A DNA stretch of 24,655 nt. Source: SUG2458 sp051872335 (GTDB lineage Bacteria > Bacillota_I > Bacilli_A > RFN20 > CAG-826). This document shows positions 15,038 through 24,609 of this stretch, piece after piece. The DNA lies in assembly GCA_051872335.1 (NCBI GenBank), contig JBJEDT010000048.1, positions 1-24,655 of the forward strand, read 5' to 3'. The stretch's first letter is position 1; each line of letters opens with the position of its first letter. The notes under the pieces are model-generated. The model was not told where the DNA came from. It worked only from the letters and a program-made list of their open reading frames with translations, and searched no databases. The position numbers were made by a program, and so were the translations under genes.

Positions 15038-18000
15038 TTATTTTTTAAGAATAACTGATGTGCCAGTTGGCTTAGAAACATCAAGAATATCGTTCTTAAC
15101 TCTTTCTATCATTTGGTCTACATCATAATCAGATTCAATACTTTCTACATTTATGTGAATTTCGATTGTTGTGTCTCCAATGTTTGTAGAAACATTTTCT
15201 GATGCTCCGTTTAATGCTGGGATTTGAGCAAGGATTTTTGCGGCCTCTCCTATGCGTTGAGTGTCTTGAGCATTTAAGAAGGCTTCTGGTTTTGTTGGCG
15301 TACCATCTACCCAAGCGGGACCGGTATAGTTTACAAGGCCACCTGTTTTATATGTTCGTCCTCCCTGAGATTGCCAGCCACTTTCATCTCCTCCCGCACC
15401 TTCTATCCACTCATATCTTTCAACGAAAAATTTTCCAGTTCCATAATTCATAAATTTATTTGCTAAAGTGTCTGAACTTGTATATCTACCAATCCCAGAA
15501 TCCATACTTTCTATATAGTAATAATGAGTAACTGAATTTTTTGGATAGTCCGCAGAATCTGACATTAAGGAATTATTATTTAATTGGTTCTCTAATTCTT
15601 CAATTTTCTTTTCCTCTTCGGTTACTTCTTTCTTATTAATTGGTCTATTTGTATTAATTTTCCCCATGTATTTTTCATAATCTTTTTTAAAATTGAATTG
15701 TGCCACTCCTGAGGTACTTTCTCCGTAATATTTCTTGATGTATTGTTCTTCTAAAGCTTTTAATCCATTACTATCTTTAGTACCTATATAACTTTTAAAG
15801 AATTTTTCTTGTTCCTTAGTCAATCCACTTTTAGTTTCCTCTTGTTTTAAACTTTTATATAAATCTCCATTAAGAATTGACTTAAATTGTTTTTCGTCCA
15901 GTCCAAGTTGTTTCATAATCTGTTCATCTGAAAAAATTGTTTGTAAAGCTTGTATAGTAACTTTTTGCAATTCAACTGACTCTAATGTAAAATTATCTGT
16001 CATAGTTTTTAACATATCAGCTTGACCTTGCTTAGCATTTAACTCCCAAGTTTTTCTTGCAGCCTCAGCCTCAGATAAAGCTGTTTGATAATCAGCTACA
16101 GCATCAGATGCTTCATTTGCCGAATCTTTTGCTTCCTCCCATTTTTCTTTAGCGTCAGCTACCATATCTCTGATATCTTGTTCAACACTATCAGTTGTAG
16201 TTTGAGTTGTTAAAGTTAAATAGTTGCCCAATTCATCGATTTTACTTTGAACTTCATCGGCAGTAGCCTCTGTAAATTGAACCACTTCATCATGATTGTT
16301 TGCCATATAAATGCTACCTTGAGTATAAGCATCTGCAAAAGCTGCCATTTGACTTTCAATTTCCTCTACAAGCATATCTGAAGTATCCGTATTTTCCATA
16401 AAGAAATCTTTTGCATCCTCTGTACTTGTCCAAGTCGAAGCAATTTCAGCGAACTGTTTGGTATAATTTGTTTCCTCAATAATAGCATTTTTTAGTTCAA
16501 CTTCTTCATCTCTTAGTTCTTTTTGGGACTCATACAAATCTTTCAATCCATCTATCATATTATCTATTTCTTGATCTAATAAATTTTGTTGATCATCTTG
16601 TACTTCTTTTTCTAGATTTTGAATATCTTTTTGATTGGCTCCTGAGGTATCTCTTTGCATTAAAGATAATTTCTTTTGCTTTGTTGCTAAATCTTCATAA
16701 TCATTTTCTTTTTCTCTTAATTTTCGTTGTTTTTCAATCGCTTCTTCTAAGGCATCTAAATAATTATTATCTGCCTCTTCTAGTGCAGAATATTTATCTT
16801 CTAGTGTTTTAACCTCTTCTTCAGCTTGTTGTTTTAAAATGTCTGCTCCTTTTTCCAAAAAAGACAAATAATCTTCTCGATATTTTTTTAATTCTTCTGT
16901 GCGTTTTTTCTCTGCTTCTATTTCTTGGTCTGTTAAATCCTCTTTTGTAGAAATCCAATCTGATGTTTCTTGCATTCTCCTTATTATTTCATCGCTCCAT
17001 GCGTCTGGCATTTTTGCATCATAAAAAGAAGCGTTCAAAATATAAGTTCCATCTTCAAGCATAGTTAAATACTCGCCAGCATTATCATTTAACCATTTTT
17101 GATTATCAGCTATTGATTCTTCATAATTTTTTATTTGAGCTTGTCTTAATACAGAAGCTTCATGCTCCAATCCATTTTTTTCAGATAAATAAGTAATCTT
17201 ATCTTGAATATTTTCTGCATCAGACAATAATTCATTCATTCTTTCTAATTGCTTATTATTTCTATCTAGTTGATTAGTATAATTATATGCAGCATCAATA
17301 TTTGGTAAATAAAATTCTGAACCGGTTTTTGCCTCATTGTAAGCTTTTTCTGCCTCAGTTACTGCTTCCCAAGCTTTTTCTTCATCTTTTAAGGCTTTTG
17401 CTAAATCTTTACTTGCTTTTTCTTCTTCTTCTATTAATTCTTTTGTAGTTTCTCCTATACTATCATACGCTTCAACTATTGATAATTGAGTGGCATAAAG
17501 ATTTGCCATTTCTTTTTCAGCTTCAGCAGGATTTGTTTTCATTTCCTCCCAGATTTTTTGAGCATTACTATATTGTTCATCAGTAAAAGCGGATAAAGCA
17601 TTTCCAAAATCAATTTGACCAGTTTGTAAATCAATTGAATCCCCATATCCATTTTCTGACAATTTAAATAAAATATCTGATGTCATTCCTTCTTTAGCAA
17701 AATCGGTCGCTAAAGATATAAAATCCTTCATCTTTGACTGAGCATTTTGAGCCTGTTCAGTTAATGCTTTAAAACCTTCTTCAAGACCCTTAATTTCTGT
17801 TATAGATTTAGAACAATCTAACCCCCTGATTTCTTTATCCAAGTAGATTATTGCATCTGCAGCTTCTTCAGAAGATAATCCAAATTTTACTAAAGTTTCT
17901 TCATATTCTTGTGTTTTGGTTGTATCAAAAGTTTCTGGAGTTAAACTAGTTAAAAAAGCAGAAATTTTTTGTTTTTGATCATCAGTTAATTCTGGACTAT

Positions 18001-21000
18001 CCCAAGCTTTATTTATAGCCGTACGATACATTTCTTCTATTGCTTTTGCAGTAGATTCGTCCCCATTATCTGTTAAATTTGTTAATTGTTGATTAAATGC
18101 AGTAACTGTTTGTGCAGACATATTTTTTACTACTTCTTCGTTCCAACCGTTTTTAATAAGATTTGATGCCGCATCTCCAGCTTTTTCCCCTATTTCCTCT
18201 AATGAAGTCCAAAAACTACCAACTAAAGATTCATCTATTCCCTTAGATAACATTTCTTGTTGAATTTGAGAGATAGTTTGTTGCATCTGTTCCGGAGATA
18301 ACTCTCCAGAGAAAGCTTTTTGATATTCAGTCATCCAATCTTCATACATTGGATTTTCTGTTAATTTTTGTAATTCATCTGTTTTTTCTTTTGAATCCCA
18401 ACCAAGAACTTTTCCTAAATATATATTTTCGGCTTTAGATACTAACCATTCTCGATCTAATTTTCCTCCACCTGCATATGCTTCTTGGGAACCAAATAAT
18501 TCTATAGCTGTTTTTTGTTGTTCTTGGGTTAATTCATTAAAATCTTTTAATAAATTTGTTTCTGAATCCAATAGTGACTCATAAGGTCCTAACACTTGTT
18601 CTTTATAAATATCTGATAAAGTGCCTTCTTTTATTTGTCCTTCTTTTGTTTCTTCTTGATAAGAAAACATAGACATGATTTCTTCCATATCTTCTGCACT
18701 AGTATTTTTATCATATAAAGTATTACTATAATTTTCTAAATCTTCTGTAATAACTGCTGTTCTTGTTGCATCTAATTCATCTACAAAAGTGTCAACTATT
18801 TGTTCTGGAACATCAACAATTTCATTTTTATAATTAGTAAAATCTGTATCTTTTACCATTTGTCGCATGGCTTCTGTTGTAGCCTCAAGATTTTTTTCTC
18901 TTGCTACTTCATCCAAAATATTAGCAGTAATATCAATTACTTCTTGAAGTTTTTCTGTATTATCTCCTATCCAAGTTTCTAATTCAGATAAATTATCAAT
19001 CCCCTCTCCAAGTTCTTGATATACTTTATTCTGTGTTTCAGAATCAAGTTCTCTAAATTTAGCTAACATTTCTTTAGGGGATGTTTCTTCTCTTTCTTTA
19101 GCCTCTTCTCTTGAAGAGATCAAGCCACCAATAGCTAAGCCAATTCCAGCTCCAAGTATAGATCCAATAATAGGTACTGCACTTCCTATCGCTGCACCGG
19201 CTAGTGCAGCTCCAATTGTTGCTCCTGCTGCTCCACTAATAGCAGAACCAACTCCAATTTTAGCCATTTCAGATGAACTATTAAAATCAGATCTGTCTTC
19301 ACCAGCAATGTCATCGCCCCAATCTCTAGCTAAATGTCCATAACCTCGCATAGCTTGACTTGCCATAGCTCCAGTTTCTTCTTCTAACAAGGCTTGCGTA
19401 TGCTCTTGTTGGGCTTTAATTTCTTCTTCTAAAGCATCAGTTAATAAAGTCATCTTACCTGTGTTTTCATCATATGAATCAACTAAATTTGAATAATTCT
19501 CATTCATAAAAGCTATTGATTCATTTAATGTATTCTGTTGCTCATCAGATAAAAAAGGTTTATTTTGTAATTCTTCTATAGCTTTAGTGGCATCAACTAA
19601 AGATTGAGTATTACTTTTTGAGGTTTGAGTACCACCTGTAGTAAATGTTGCTGTAGTATAACTTATAGCATTATTATAAGCTTCTTCTTGTTGTTTAGCT
19701 AATTCCTCTGTTTTTTCATCCATCTTTGAGCCTATATAAGACCCAATAGAACCAGCTATAGCAGCAATTTCTGCTACCGCCATACCTGCATTTAATACTT
19801 TACCAACTTTTGCAAGTTTTCCAGCTCCTCCGGCGACAGATGTACCTCCAGTGGTTATTTTACTAGCTTTTGCGGTTGAGGCTTCAGCTTGTTCACCTCT
19901 GATGGCTGCCAATTCTTCTGCTTTTTCTCCTTCAACCGCCGCCAACTCTTCTATTTTTTCTCCCTCCACTCCAGCAGCAGTTTCAGTTCCAATACCAGTT
20001 AATTCCGCAGAATTTTCTTTTGCCATATCCTCTATTTTATCTTTATGTTCATCTGAAATATTTTGTAATTCCAGTTCATTAACTTTTTCTAAATCCTCTA
20101 TTTTTTTATTATTATAATCTTCCTCCATCTGAAGTATTTCAGCGAAAATTTTATCTCCGCCCTCTTCATCTCCGGAATTATATTTTTCTTCAGCTTGTTC
20201 ATACAAAGAACTTAGTTTTTCTTCAAAACTCTCTTCTTTATTATCATCTTTATTATTAACATCTTTTAAATTTTCAACTATATTCTCTGTTTCCTCATTT
20301 TCTTGTTTTATAGCTTCTGATATTTCTTCCGCAGCTTGTTTTCCGCCTTCCTTTATTGCCTCCTCCATTTTATTGGAGGCATCTTCTCCAGATGAAATAA
20401 TATTTTCTGATAAATTATTAGATACGTGTTCTCCACTTTCTTTTATCTTTTCTGAAATTTTTTCTCCGGCAACTTCTCCACTTTCTTCTATTTTTTCTTC
20501 TGTAGTTTTCTTCTTTTTTGACTGCATTTTTTCGTCAATTTTTCCACTAAGACCTTTTACATTGCTAAACATTTCTCCTACAGATTTCAATTTTTCTCCA
20601 GTTTGAATACCATTTATAACTGCAGAAACCATTTTTAATGCACTAGCAATAGCGATTATATGTACTACAATTTGACCAAGATTTAATTCTGACAAATATT
20701 TTACTAACGAGCCTACAGTATCAACCACACTCTTAAAGAAATCACTGTTCATTAAGGAAACTCTTAATTGTTCCCAACTATTTTTCAGTTTATTAATTTT
20801 ATATTCTAAAGTATCTTGGTATTTAGCAAATTGTTCTGCAGATTTTCCAGAAGAATTATATGCCGTATTAACCAATTCAATAGTTCTGTCGTAGTTCTCC
20901 ATCATCGCAATGAAACGAGACTGTTGACGAGAACCAGCTGCAATAGTAGCAATATATCTTTGACTATTTCTATCTAAAGTATTCCATTTTTCTGATAGTT

Positions 21001-23005
21001 CAAGGAATACATCATCTAAATCTCTGAATTGTCCACTAGCATCCTTAATTGAAACTCCAACTGATTTTAATGCTGTATCAACTTTATTATAATCTAAATC
21101 TTCAAACTCAGAGTCCGCTGTTCCAGCAACATTTTCTTTTAATTCGGTAAATCTTGCAATGATAGTCTTCATAGCAGTACCGATGTTTTCTGGAGCTTCC
21201 TGAGTTGTTTCAATCATTTGAGTTAAGAAAGCAGAAGTGGTTTCAAATTCCATACCTGCCGAACTCGCAATTGATGCCGTTTTACTCATAGCATAAGCAA
21301 TGCCTTCAACATCTGCAGCTGCTTTTGCAGCAAGCTCTGAATAAACGTCAGTTACTCGTCCACCTTCATTCATTTCCATATGGAATCCACGAAGGGCTGC
21401 TGTCATTTGAGATGTAGCTTCTGAGAAATCAAGACCAGCTAATGTAGCTAATTTCATTGTGTCTTCTGTTAATTCTAAAGCTTCATTAGTTTCAAGGCCT
21501 TGTTGATAAAAGAGTCCACTTGCTTGAATAACACTTTGAGTTGATTGTCCTAATTCATTAGCCATTTCAGCATATTGGTTATAACTACTCCACATTTCTT
21601 GAACAGAATAGTCTGTAACCATGGCAATTTGAGCAAAACTTTCATCTAATGTTTTAACACTTTCAAAAGTTTCATTAAAAACACTTTTTAATGCACTTAC
21701 AGCACTACCAAGAGACAAAAATGTTTTAATAGCTCCCTTAATATTATCAAAGCCACTATTTAATTTCTGTTGAGCTTCTGCAAAATCTTTAGTGTCTTCA
21801 GCTCCTTGTTTTAATGCTTTAGATTCATCTTCAATACTTTCTTCAACATTTTTTATACTTTCACTATTCTTTTGAGCAGCTTTTGCAGCCTCTTCTTGGG
21901 CTTTCTTTTCTTTTTCACCTAATTCTTGTATTTTTTGACTTAATTCTTGAGTAGCTCTTGATGATGCAGTAATTTCTTCATTATTTACAACATTTGTTAT
22001 AGAGCTTTCAGAAAGCTGATAATTACCCTGAGCATCTGTCTGTCCTATTTTTCTTGCCTTAGTTACAGCAGATTTTCCACCGCCTGTAACCGCAGAACTC
22101 TTATAAAATCCTTCAATGTCATTATAAAAATTTTCTTGTAATTTATCAACATTTGCAATTTCAATACCATAATCTACTAAAGCTTTTTTCATTTCTTCTA
22201 TGGCTTCTGCGGCATTTCCACCAGTTGAAACCATTTTTTCTAAAGTTTTTTGATATGCTTCATTGATAGCGGCATTAGCTTTTGTTTCATCTAATTCTCG
22301 ATTGCCGGCACTACCGTAAAGTTCTCCATTATCATATCGTTTTCTTGCATCATTTTTCTTCTTTACAGATTTACCAGAACTTGCTGTTGCTCCTAAATCT
22401 TCTAAACTAAGACCAACAGATGCTCCGGATAAATATTCTTTTCCAGCTTCTGTTTTTGCAGCTTTAGAACCAACATTTGCTAAAGCAGCTTTCTCTTTAG
22501 CTTTACCAACTTTTTTAAGTGCCTCTTCTAAATCTTCATTAGCATCTATTGCTTTTTTAATTTCAGCAACTTCATCATTTCTTAATCCAATACTTTTTTG
22601 AGCTTGTTCTAAAGCATTCTTTGAAACTTCTTTTAAATGGTCTTGTGCATTAGTTAATTGTTCAATCTCTTTAGTAAGTTTAGCAATTTCTGGTGAATTT
22701 AATCCTAAATTTTCTGCAACATTTATATTCTTCATTCCAGAAGAAATTTTTAAAAAGTTTGTTTGAAGTTTATCAATTTGTTTTTCAAAAGCGTTGACTT
22801 CTTTTGTATTAGAAAAACCTTTCTGTATCTGAGCCATCATTTCAGTTACAAGTTTCTCAGTGGCGGCAATGTCTTTGTCTATTCCTTTAAAAAGATTGTC
22901 GTCTGCTCCTGCATCAGCCATATTTTGACGGATTTTTTTGAGTTCGTCAAGTACTTGTTTCCCATCAAAATGGCCTTTAAATTCTATTGTTCTTGTATTT
23001 GCCAT
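15038..23005 (-). CDS. Tail tape measure protein (TP901-type), 2655 aa
   Basis: ATG at 23005 follows AGAGGTGA by 5 nt. The protein sets tail length during assembly, sits inside the tail tube, and is ejected with the DNA. Rough order: coiled-coil-rich N-terminus (1-440); TP901-type core (about 450-720) with the stretch around TLDESFAQIAMVTDYS and TAMKTIIARFTELKENV; a hydrophobic helix near 775-800; a Glu/Lys-rich spacer (about 813-1048) with decapeptide-like repeats (GEKIEELAAVE, GEKAEELAAIR); two Gly/Ala-rich hydrophobic segments (about 1055-1090 and 1240-1300) resembling glycine zippers; a long charged coiled-coil region (to about 2300); and a C-terminus (about 2550-2595) carrying GGLVNYTGP...DGTPTKPEAFLN, the usual tape measure tail motif. 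At roughly 1.5 Å per residue its length suggests a tail up to about 400 nm, long for a siphovirus. The identification is secure; the membrane role is inference. Confidence 0.96.
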   Translation of the reverse strand: MANTRTIEFKGHFDGKQVLDELKKIRQNMADAGADDNLFKGIDKDIAATEKLVTEMMAQIQKGFSNTKEVNAFEKQIDKLQTNFLKISSGMKNINVAENLGLNSPEIAKLTKEIEQLTNAQDHLKEVSKNALEQAQKSIGLRNDEVAEIKKAIDANEDLEEALKKVGKAKEKAALANVGSKAAKTEAGKEYLSGASVGLSLEDLGATASSGKSVKKKNDARKRYDNGELYGSAGNRELDETKANAAINEAYQKTLEKMVSTGGNAAEAIEEMKKALVDYGIEIANVDKLQENFYNDIEGFYKSSAVTGGGKSAVTKARKIGQTDAQGNYQLSESSITNVVNNEEITASSRATQELSQKIQELGEKEKKAQEEAAKAAQKNSESIKNVEESIEDESKALKQGAEDTKDFAEAQQKLNSGFDNIKGAIKTFLSLGSAVSALKSVFNETFESVKTLDESFAQIAMVTDYSVQEMWSSYNQYAEMANELGQSTQSVIQASGLFYQQGLETNEALELTEDTMKLATLAGLDFSEATSQMTAALRGFHMEMNEGGRVTDVYSELAAKAAADVEGIAYAMSKTASIASSAGMEFETTSAFLTQMIETTQEAPENIGTAMKTIIARFTELKENVAGTADSEFEDLDYNKVDTALKSVGVSIKDASGQFRDLDDVFLELSEKWNTLDRNSQRYIATIAAGSRQQSRFIAMMENYDRTIELVNTAYNSSGKSAEQFAKYQDTLEYKINKLKNSWEQLRVSLMNSDFFKSVVDTVGSLVKYLSELNLGQIVVHIIAIASALKMVSAVINGIQTGEKLKSVGEMFSNVKGLSGKIDEKMQSKKKKTTEEKIEESGEVAGEKISEKIKESGEHVSNNLSENIISSGEDASNKMEEAIKEGGKQAAEEISEAIKQENEETENIVENLKDVNNKDDNKEESFEEKLSSLYEQAEEKYNSGDEEGGDKIFAEILQMEEDYNNKKIEDLEKVNELELQNISDEHKDKIEDMAKENSAELTGIGTETAAGVEGEKIEELAAVEGEKAEELAAIRGEQAEASTAKASKITTGGTSVAGGAGKLAKVGKVLNAGMAVAEIAAIAGSIGSYIGSKMDEKTEELAKQQEEAYNNAISYTTATFTTGGTQTSKSNTQSLVDATKAIEELQNKPFLSDEQQNTLNESIAFMNENYSNLVDSYDENTGKMTLLTDALEEEIKAQQEHTQALLEEETGAMASQAMRGYGHLARDWGDDIAGEDRSDFNSSSEMAKIGVGSAISGAAGATIGAALAGAAIGSAVPIIGSILGAGIGLAIGGLISSREEAKEREETSPKEMLAKFRELDSETQNKVYQELGEGIDNLSELETWIGDNTEKLQEVIDITANILDEVAREKNLEATTEAMRQMVKDTDFTNYKNEIVDVPEQIVDTFVDELDATRTAVITEDLENYSNTLYDKNTSAEDMEEIMSMFSYQEETKEGQIKEGTLSDIYKEQVLGPYESLLDSETNLLKDFNELTQEQQKTAIELFGSQEAYAGGGKLDREWLVSKAENIYLGKVLGWDSKEKTDELQKLTENPMYEDWMTEYQKAFSGELSPEQMQQTISQIQQEMLSKGIDESLVGSFWTSLEEIGEKAGDAASNLIKNGWNEEVVKNMSAQTVTAFNQQLTNLTDNGDESTAKAIEEMYRTAINKAWDSPELTDDQKQKISAFLTSLTPETFDTTKTQEYEETLVKFGLSSEEAADAIIYLDKEIRGLDCSKSITEIKGLEEGFKALTEQAQNAQSKMKDFISLATDFAKEGMTSDILFKLSENGYGDSIDLQTGQIDFGNALSAFTDEQYSNAQKIWEEMKTNPAEAEKEMANLYATQLSIVEAYDSIGETTKELIEEEEKASKDLAKALKDEEKAWEAVTEAEKAYNEAKTGSEFYLPNIDAAYNYTNQLDRNNKQLERMNELLSDAENIQDKITYLSEKNGLEHEASVLRQAQIKNYEESIADNQKWLNDNAGEYLTMLEDGTYILNASFYDAKMPDAWSDEIIRRMQETSDWISTKEDLTDQEIEAEKKRTEELKKYREDYLSFLEKGADILKQQAEEEVKTLEDKYSALEEADNNYLDALEEAIEKQRKLREKENDYEDLATKQKKLSLMQRDTSGANQKDIQNLEKEVQDDQQNLLDQEIDNMIDGLKDLYESQKELRDEEVELKNAIIEETNYTKQFAEIASTWTSTEDAKDFFMENTDTSDMLVEEIESQMAAFADAYTQGSIYMANNHDEVVQFTEATADEVQSKIDELGNYLTLTTQTTTDSVEQDIRDMVADAKEKWEEAKDSANEASDAVADYQTALSEAEAARKTWELNAKQGQADMLKTMTDNFTLESVELQKVTIQALQTIFSDEQIMKQLGLDEKQFKSILNGDLYKSLKQEETKSGLTKEQEKFFKSYIGTKDSNGLKALEEQYIKKYYGESTSGVAQFNFKKDYEKYMGKINTNRPINKKEVTEEEKKIEELENQLNNNSLMSDSADYPKNSVTHYYYIESMDSGIGRYTSSDTLANKFMNYGTGKFFVERYEWIEGAGGDESGWQSQGGRTYKTGGLVNYTGPAWVDGTPTKPEAFLNAQDTQRIGEAAKILAQIPALNGASENVSTNIGDTTIEIHINVESIESDYDVDQMIERVKNDILDVSKPTGTSVILKK

Positions 23006-23019
23006 TTATTTCACCTCTA

Positions 23020-24552
23020 TTAAAATATATCAAGCCCTTTTATATTAACACTTAATCCCCTGACATTCACCTTAAAACTATCAAGAGGCCTGTGATTATG
23101 AAAATTCTCTAAATTACTATTCTCTATAGTATCAATAGTTATTAATCCAGATTGCTTTTTTTCATCATTTACCTGTTCTAAAAATGCTTTTATAAAATAC
23201 ACAGATGGAATTAAATATCCTCTAATGCTAAAGAAATCATTTCCACTTACATATTTGTTAATATATGGTAAAAAAGTTTCAATACGGAGAGCTCCAAATG
23301 CTAAATGTTGAAATAAATTTGGATTATTTTCAAGATAATCTTGATTTTCTACTTCTTCCTTTTTAAAACATGCAGGGGCTTCAATTAATCTTCTTATTAT
23401 TTCTATTTCTCCCGTATCATAAAAATATCTTAGGTCTTTATTTTCATTGTCTATGTATTCTATTGAAGTTCTTCCTAGACCACCAACTAATTCATTTTTT
23501 TCATTTCTATGAACTTTTAGCGATTCATTAGTCCATTGTTTCACTTGAAACCTATAAGTCACTCCATCAATTTTTGCAAGAACATCTGTCGGAGTTTGTT
23601 TTAAATATTCTAATTTTTTTTTATTTGTAGTTTTCTGAAATTTTTTGTTAGCTCCAACTTGTTCTATTTCTGTATTTCTATTCATTGTTTTTAGTAGCAC
23701 TCCTGTCATAGCTTCTCCATAAAAACCCTTAAAGGAGCTAAAACTTCTACCTACTTTACTAAAAATAGAAGTATTATATGTTATTAAAGTTTTTTCCATT
23801 TCTTTTATTATAATATCTTTATTATTTTCCAAAAAATTATAGGCTATATCTGCTACAGTTTTTCTCATCCCTGTTTGTTTTGTGTACCCAAACAAAAATT
23901 TTTTATCCAAATCATAAATTCTACGAACAATTTTTTTTATATAACTTGGAGAAAAAATTAAATTAAATGAAACATCCCCACTCTCAAAAGACATAGTATC
24001 TTTTGTTTTTTTCTGAATTAAATAATTTTTATCTTGACTTTGTAAGTCATCAAAAATATTTTTTGTAATTTTTTTATTTTTATCGTCTAATATATATAAT
24101 ACATATTGTACGCTTTCATTTTCTATAAAACTTTTATAATTATTTATAGCCTGACTAAAATTTCCACTCTCCGCCATTTCTTCGTCTAACAATTCTTGAG
24201 GAATATTATAAAGTTTATATGAATTAAAAATAAGTTCTCTTACTTTATCGAATATTGCGTCATCAGAGCCGCCTGTTTTTTCAGAATTATTTTCTTCATT
24301 CAAAAAAACTTTTTTTTGTAAAGCTATATTAAATTCTTTGATATCTTCTTTATTTAGCGGGTTTATTGCTTTTTTCCCAGTTATAATTTCCATAAGTTTG
24401 CCTGCTCTATTTTTTAAATTCTCATAAAAACTTCCTCTTATAGAGTTTTCTTCTTTATTAGAGGATATTTCCACAAAATTATTCATGTTTTTTAAAATCG
24501 CTAAATCTTTATTAAATTGTTCTCTATTATATGTAATTAAATTTCTATTCAT
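23020..24552 (-). CDS. Uncharacterised 510-aa phage protein with a PD-(D/E)XK (Mrr-like) motif
   Basis: Starts at ATG 24552 with AGAGGTGA about 7 nt upstream and ends TAA at 23020, 14 nt before the tape measure ATG; the two genes are surely co-transcribed. I do not recognise the family as a whole. The N-terminal half (1-270) is charged and mostly helical in appearance, with no signal peptide or membrane segment. In the centre a helix with GEAMTG (E280) is followed about 43 residues later by PTDVLAKIDG (D323) and FQVKQW (Q336, K338). E...D-x12-QxK is the layout of PD-(D/E)XK nucleases, and the QxK variant is typical of Mrr-type enzymes. The C-terminal third (about 390-510) has no recognisable motif. 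The motif is seen; nuclease activity is inferred. It could also be a structural protein that only retains the fold. Its position in the tail block directly before the tape measure is unusual for a nuclease. Confidence 0.85.
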   Translation of the reverse strand: MNRNLITYNREQFNKDLAILKNMNNFVEISSNKEENSIRGSFYENLKNRAGKLMEIITGKKAINPLNKEDIKEFNIALQKKVFLNEENNSEKTGGSDDAIFDKVRELIFNSYKLYNIPQELLDEEMAESGNFSQAINNYKSFIENESVQYVLYILDDKNKKITKNIFDDLQSQDKNYLIQKKTKDTMSFESGDVSFNLIFSPSYIKKIVRRIYDLDKKFLFGYTKQTGMRKTVADIAYNFLENNKDIIIKEMEKTLITYNTSIFSKVGRSFSSFKGFYGEAMTGVLLKTMNRNTEIEQVGANKKFQKTTNKKKLEYLKQTPTDVLAKIDGVTYRFQVKQWTNESLKVHRNEKNELVGGLGRTSIEYIDNENKDLRYFYDTGEIEIIRRLIEAPACFKKEEVENQDYLENNPNLFQHLAFGALRIETFLPYINKYVSGNDFFSIRGYLIPSVYFIKAFLEQVNDEKKQSGLITIDTIENSNLENFHNHRPLDSFKVNVRGLSVNIKGLDIF

Positions 24553-24570
24553 TTATTTTCTCACCTCTTT

Positions 24571-24609
24571 CTCTCCAAAACAAAATGCGGCATCTTACGA
24601 CACCGCATT
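24571..24609 (-). terminator. Rho-independent terminator after the upstream partial gene
   Basis: Arms AATGCGG (24584-24590) and CCGCATT (24603-24609) pair. On the minus-strand RNA the stem extends inward through two wobble pairs and two Watson-Crick pairs to about 11 bp closed by a GUAA (GNRA-type) tetraloop. The RNA then runs into a U-rich tail, TTTGTTTT (24583-24576). It sits between the stop of the preceding gene and the Shine-Dalgarno of the 510-aa gene. No convincing promoter lies in the 20-odd bases that remain, so it probably works as a partial terminator that lowers expression of the genes beyond it. Confidence 0.75.

Noticed and set aside
19851..20117. Plus-strand open frame of 88 codons (and other plus-strand frames, e.g. 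8941-9165, 13846-14085, 22763-23023)
   Set aside because: They lie wholly or almost wholly within strongly supported minus-strand genes, mirror their biased composition, and give Ser/Phe/Ile-rich translations without domains.
19090..20570. Repetitive Glu/Lys-rich and Gly/Ala-rich parts of the tape measure as a separate inserted gene or mobile element
   Set aside because: The reading frame is continuous, no terminal repeats or internal starts with a Shine-Dalgarno were noticed, and such segments are normal in tape measure proteins.
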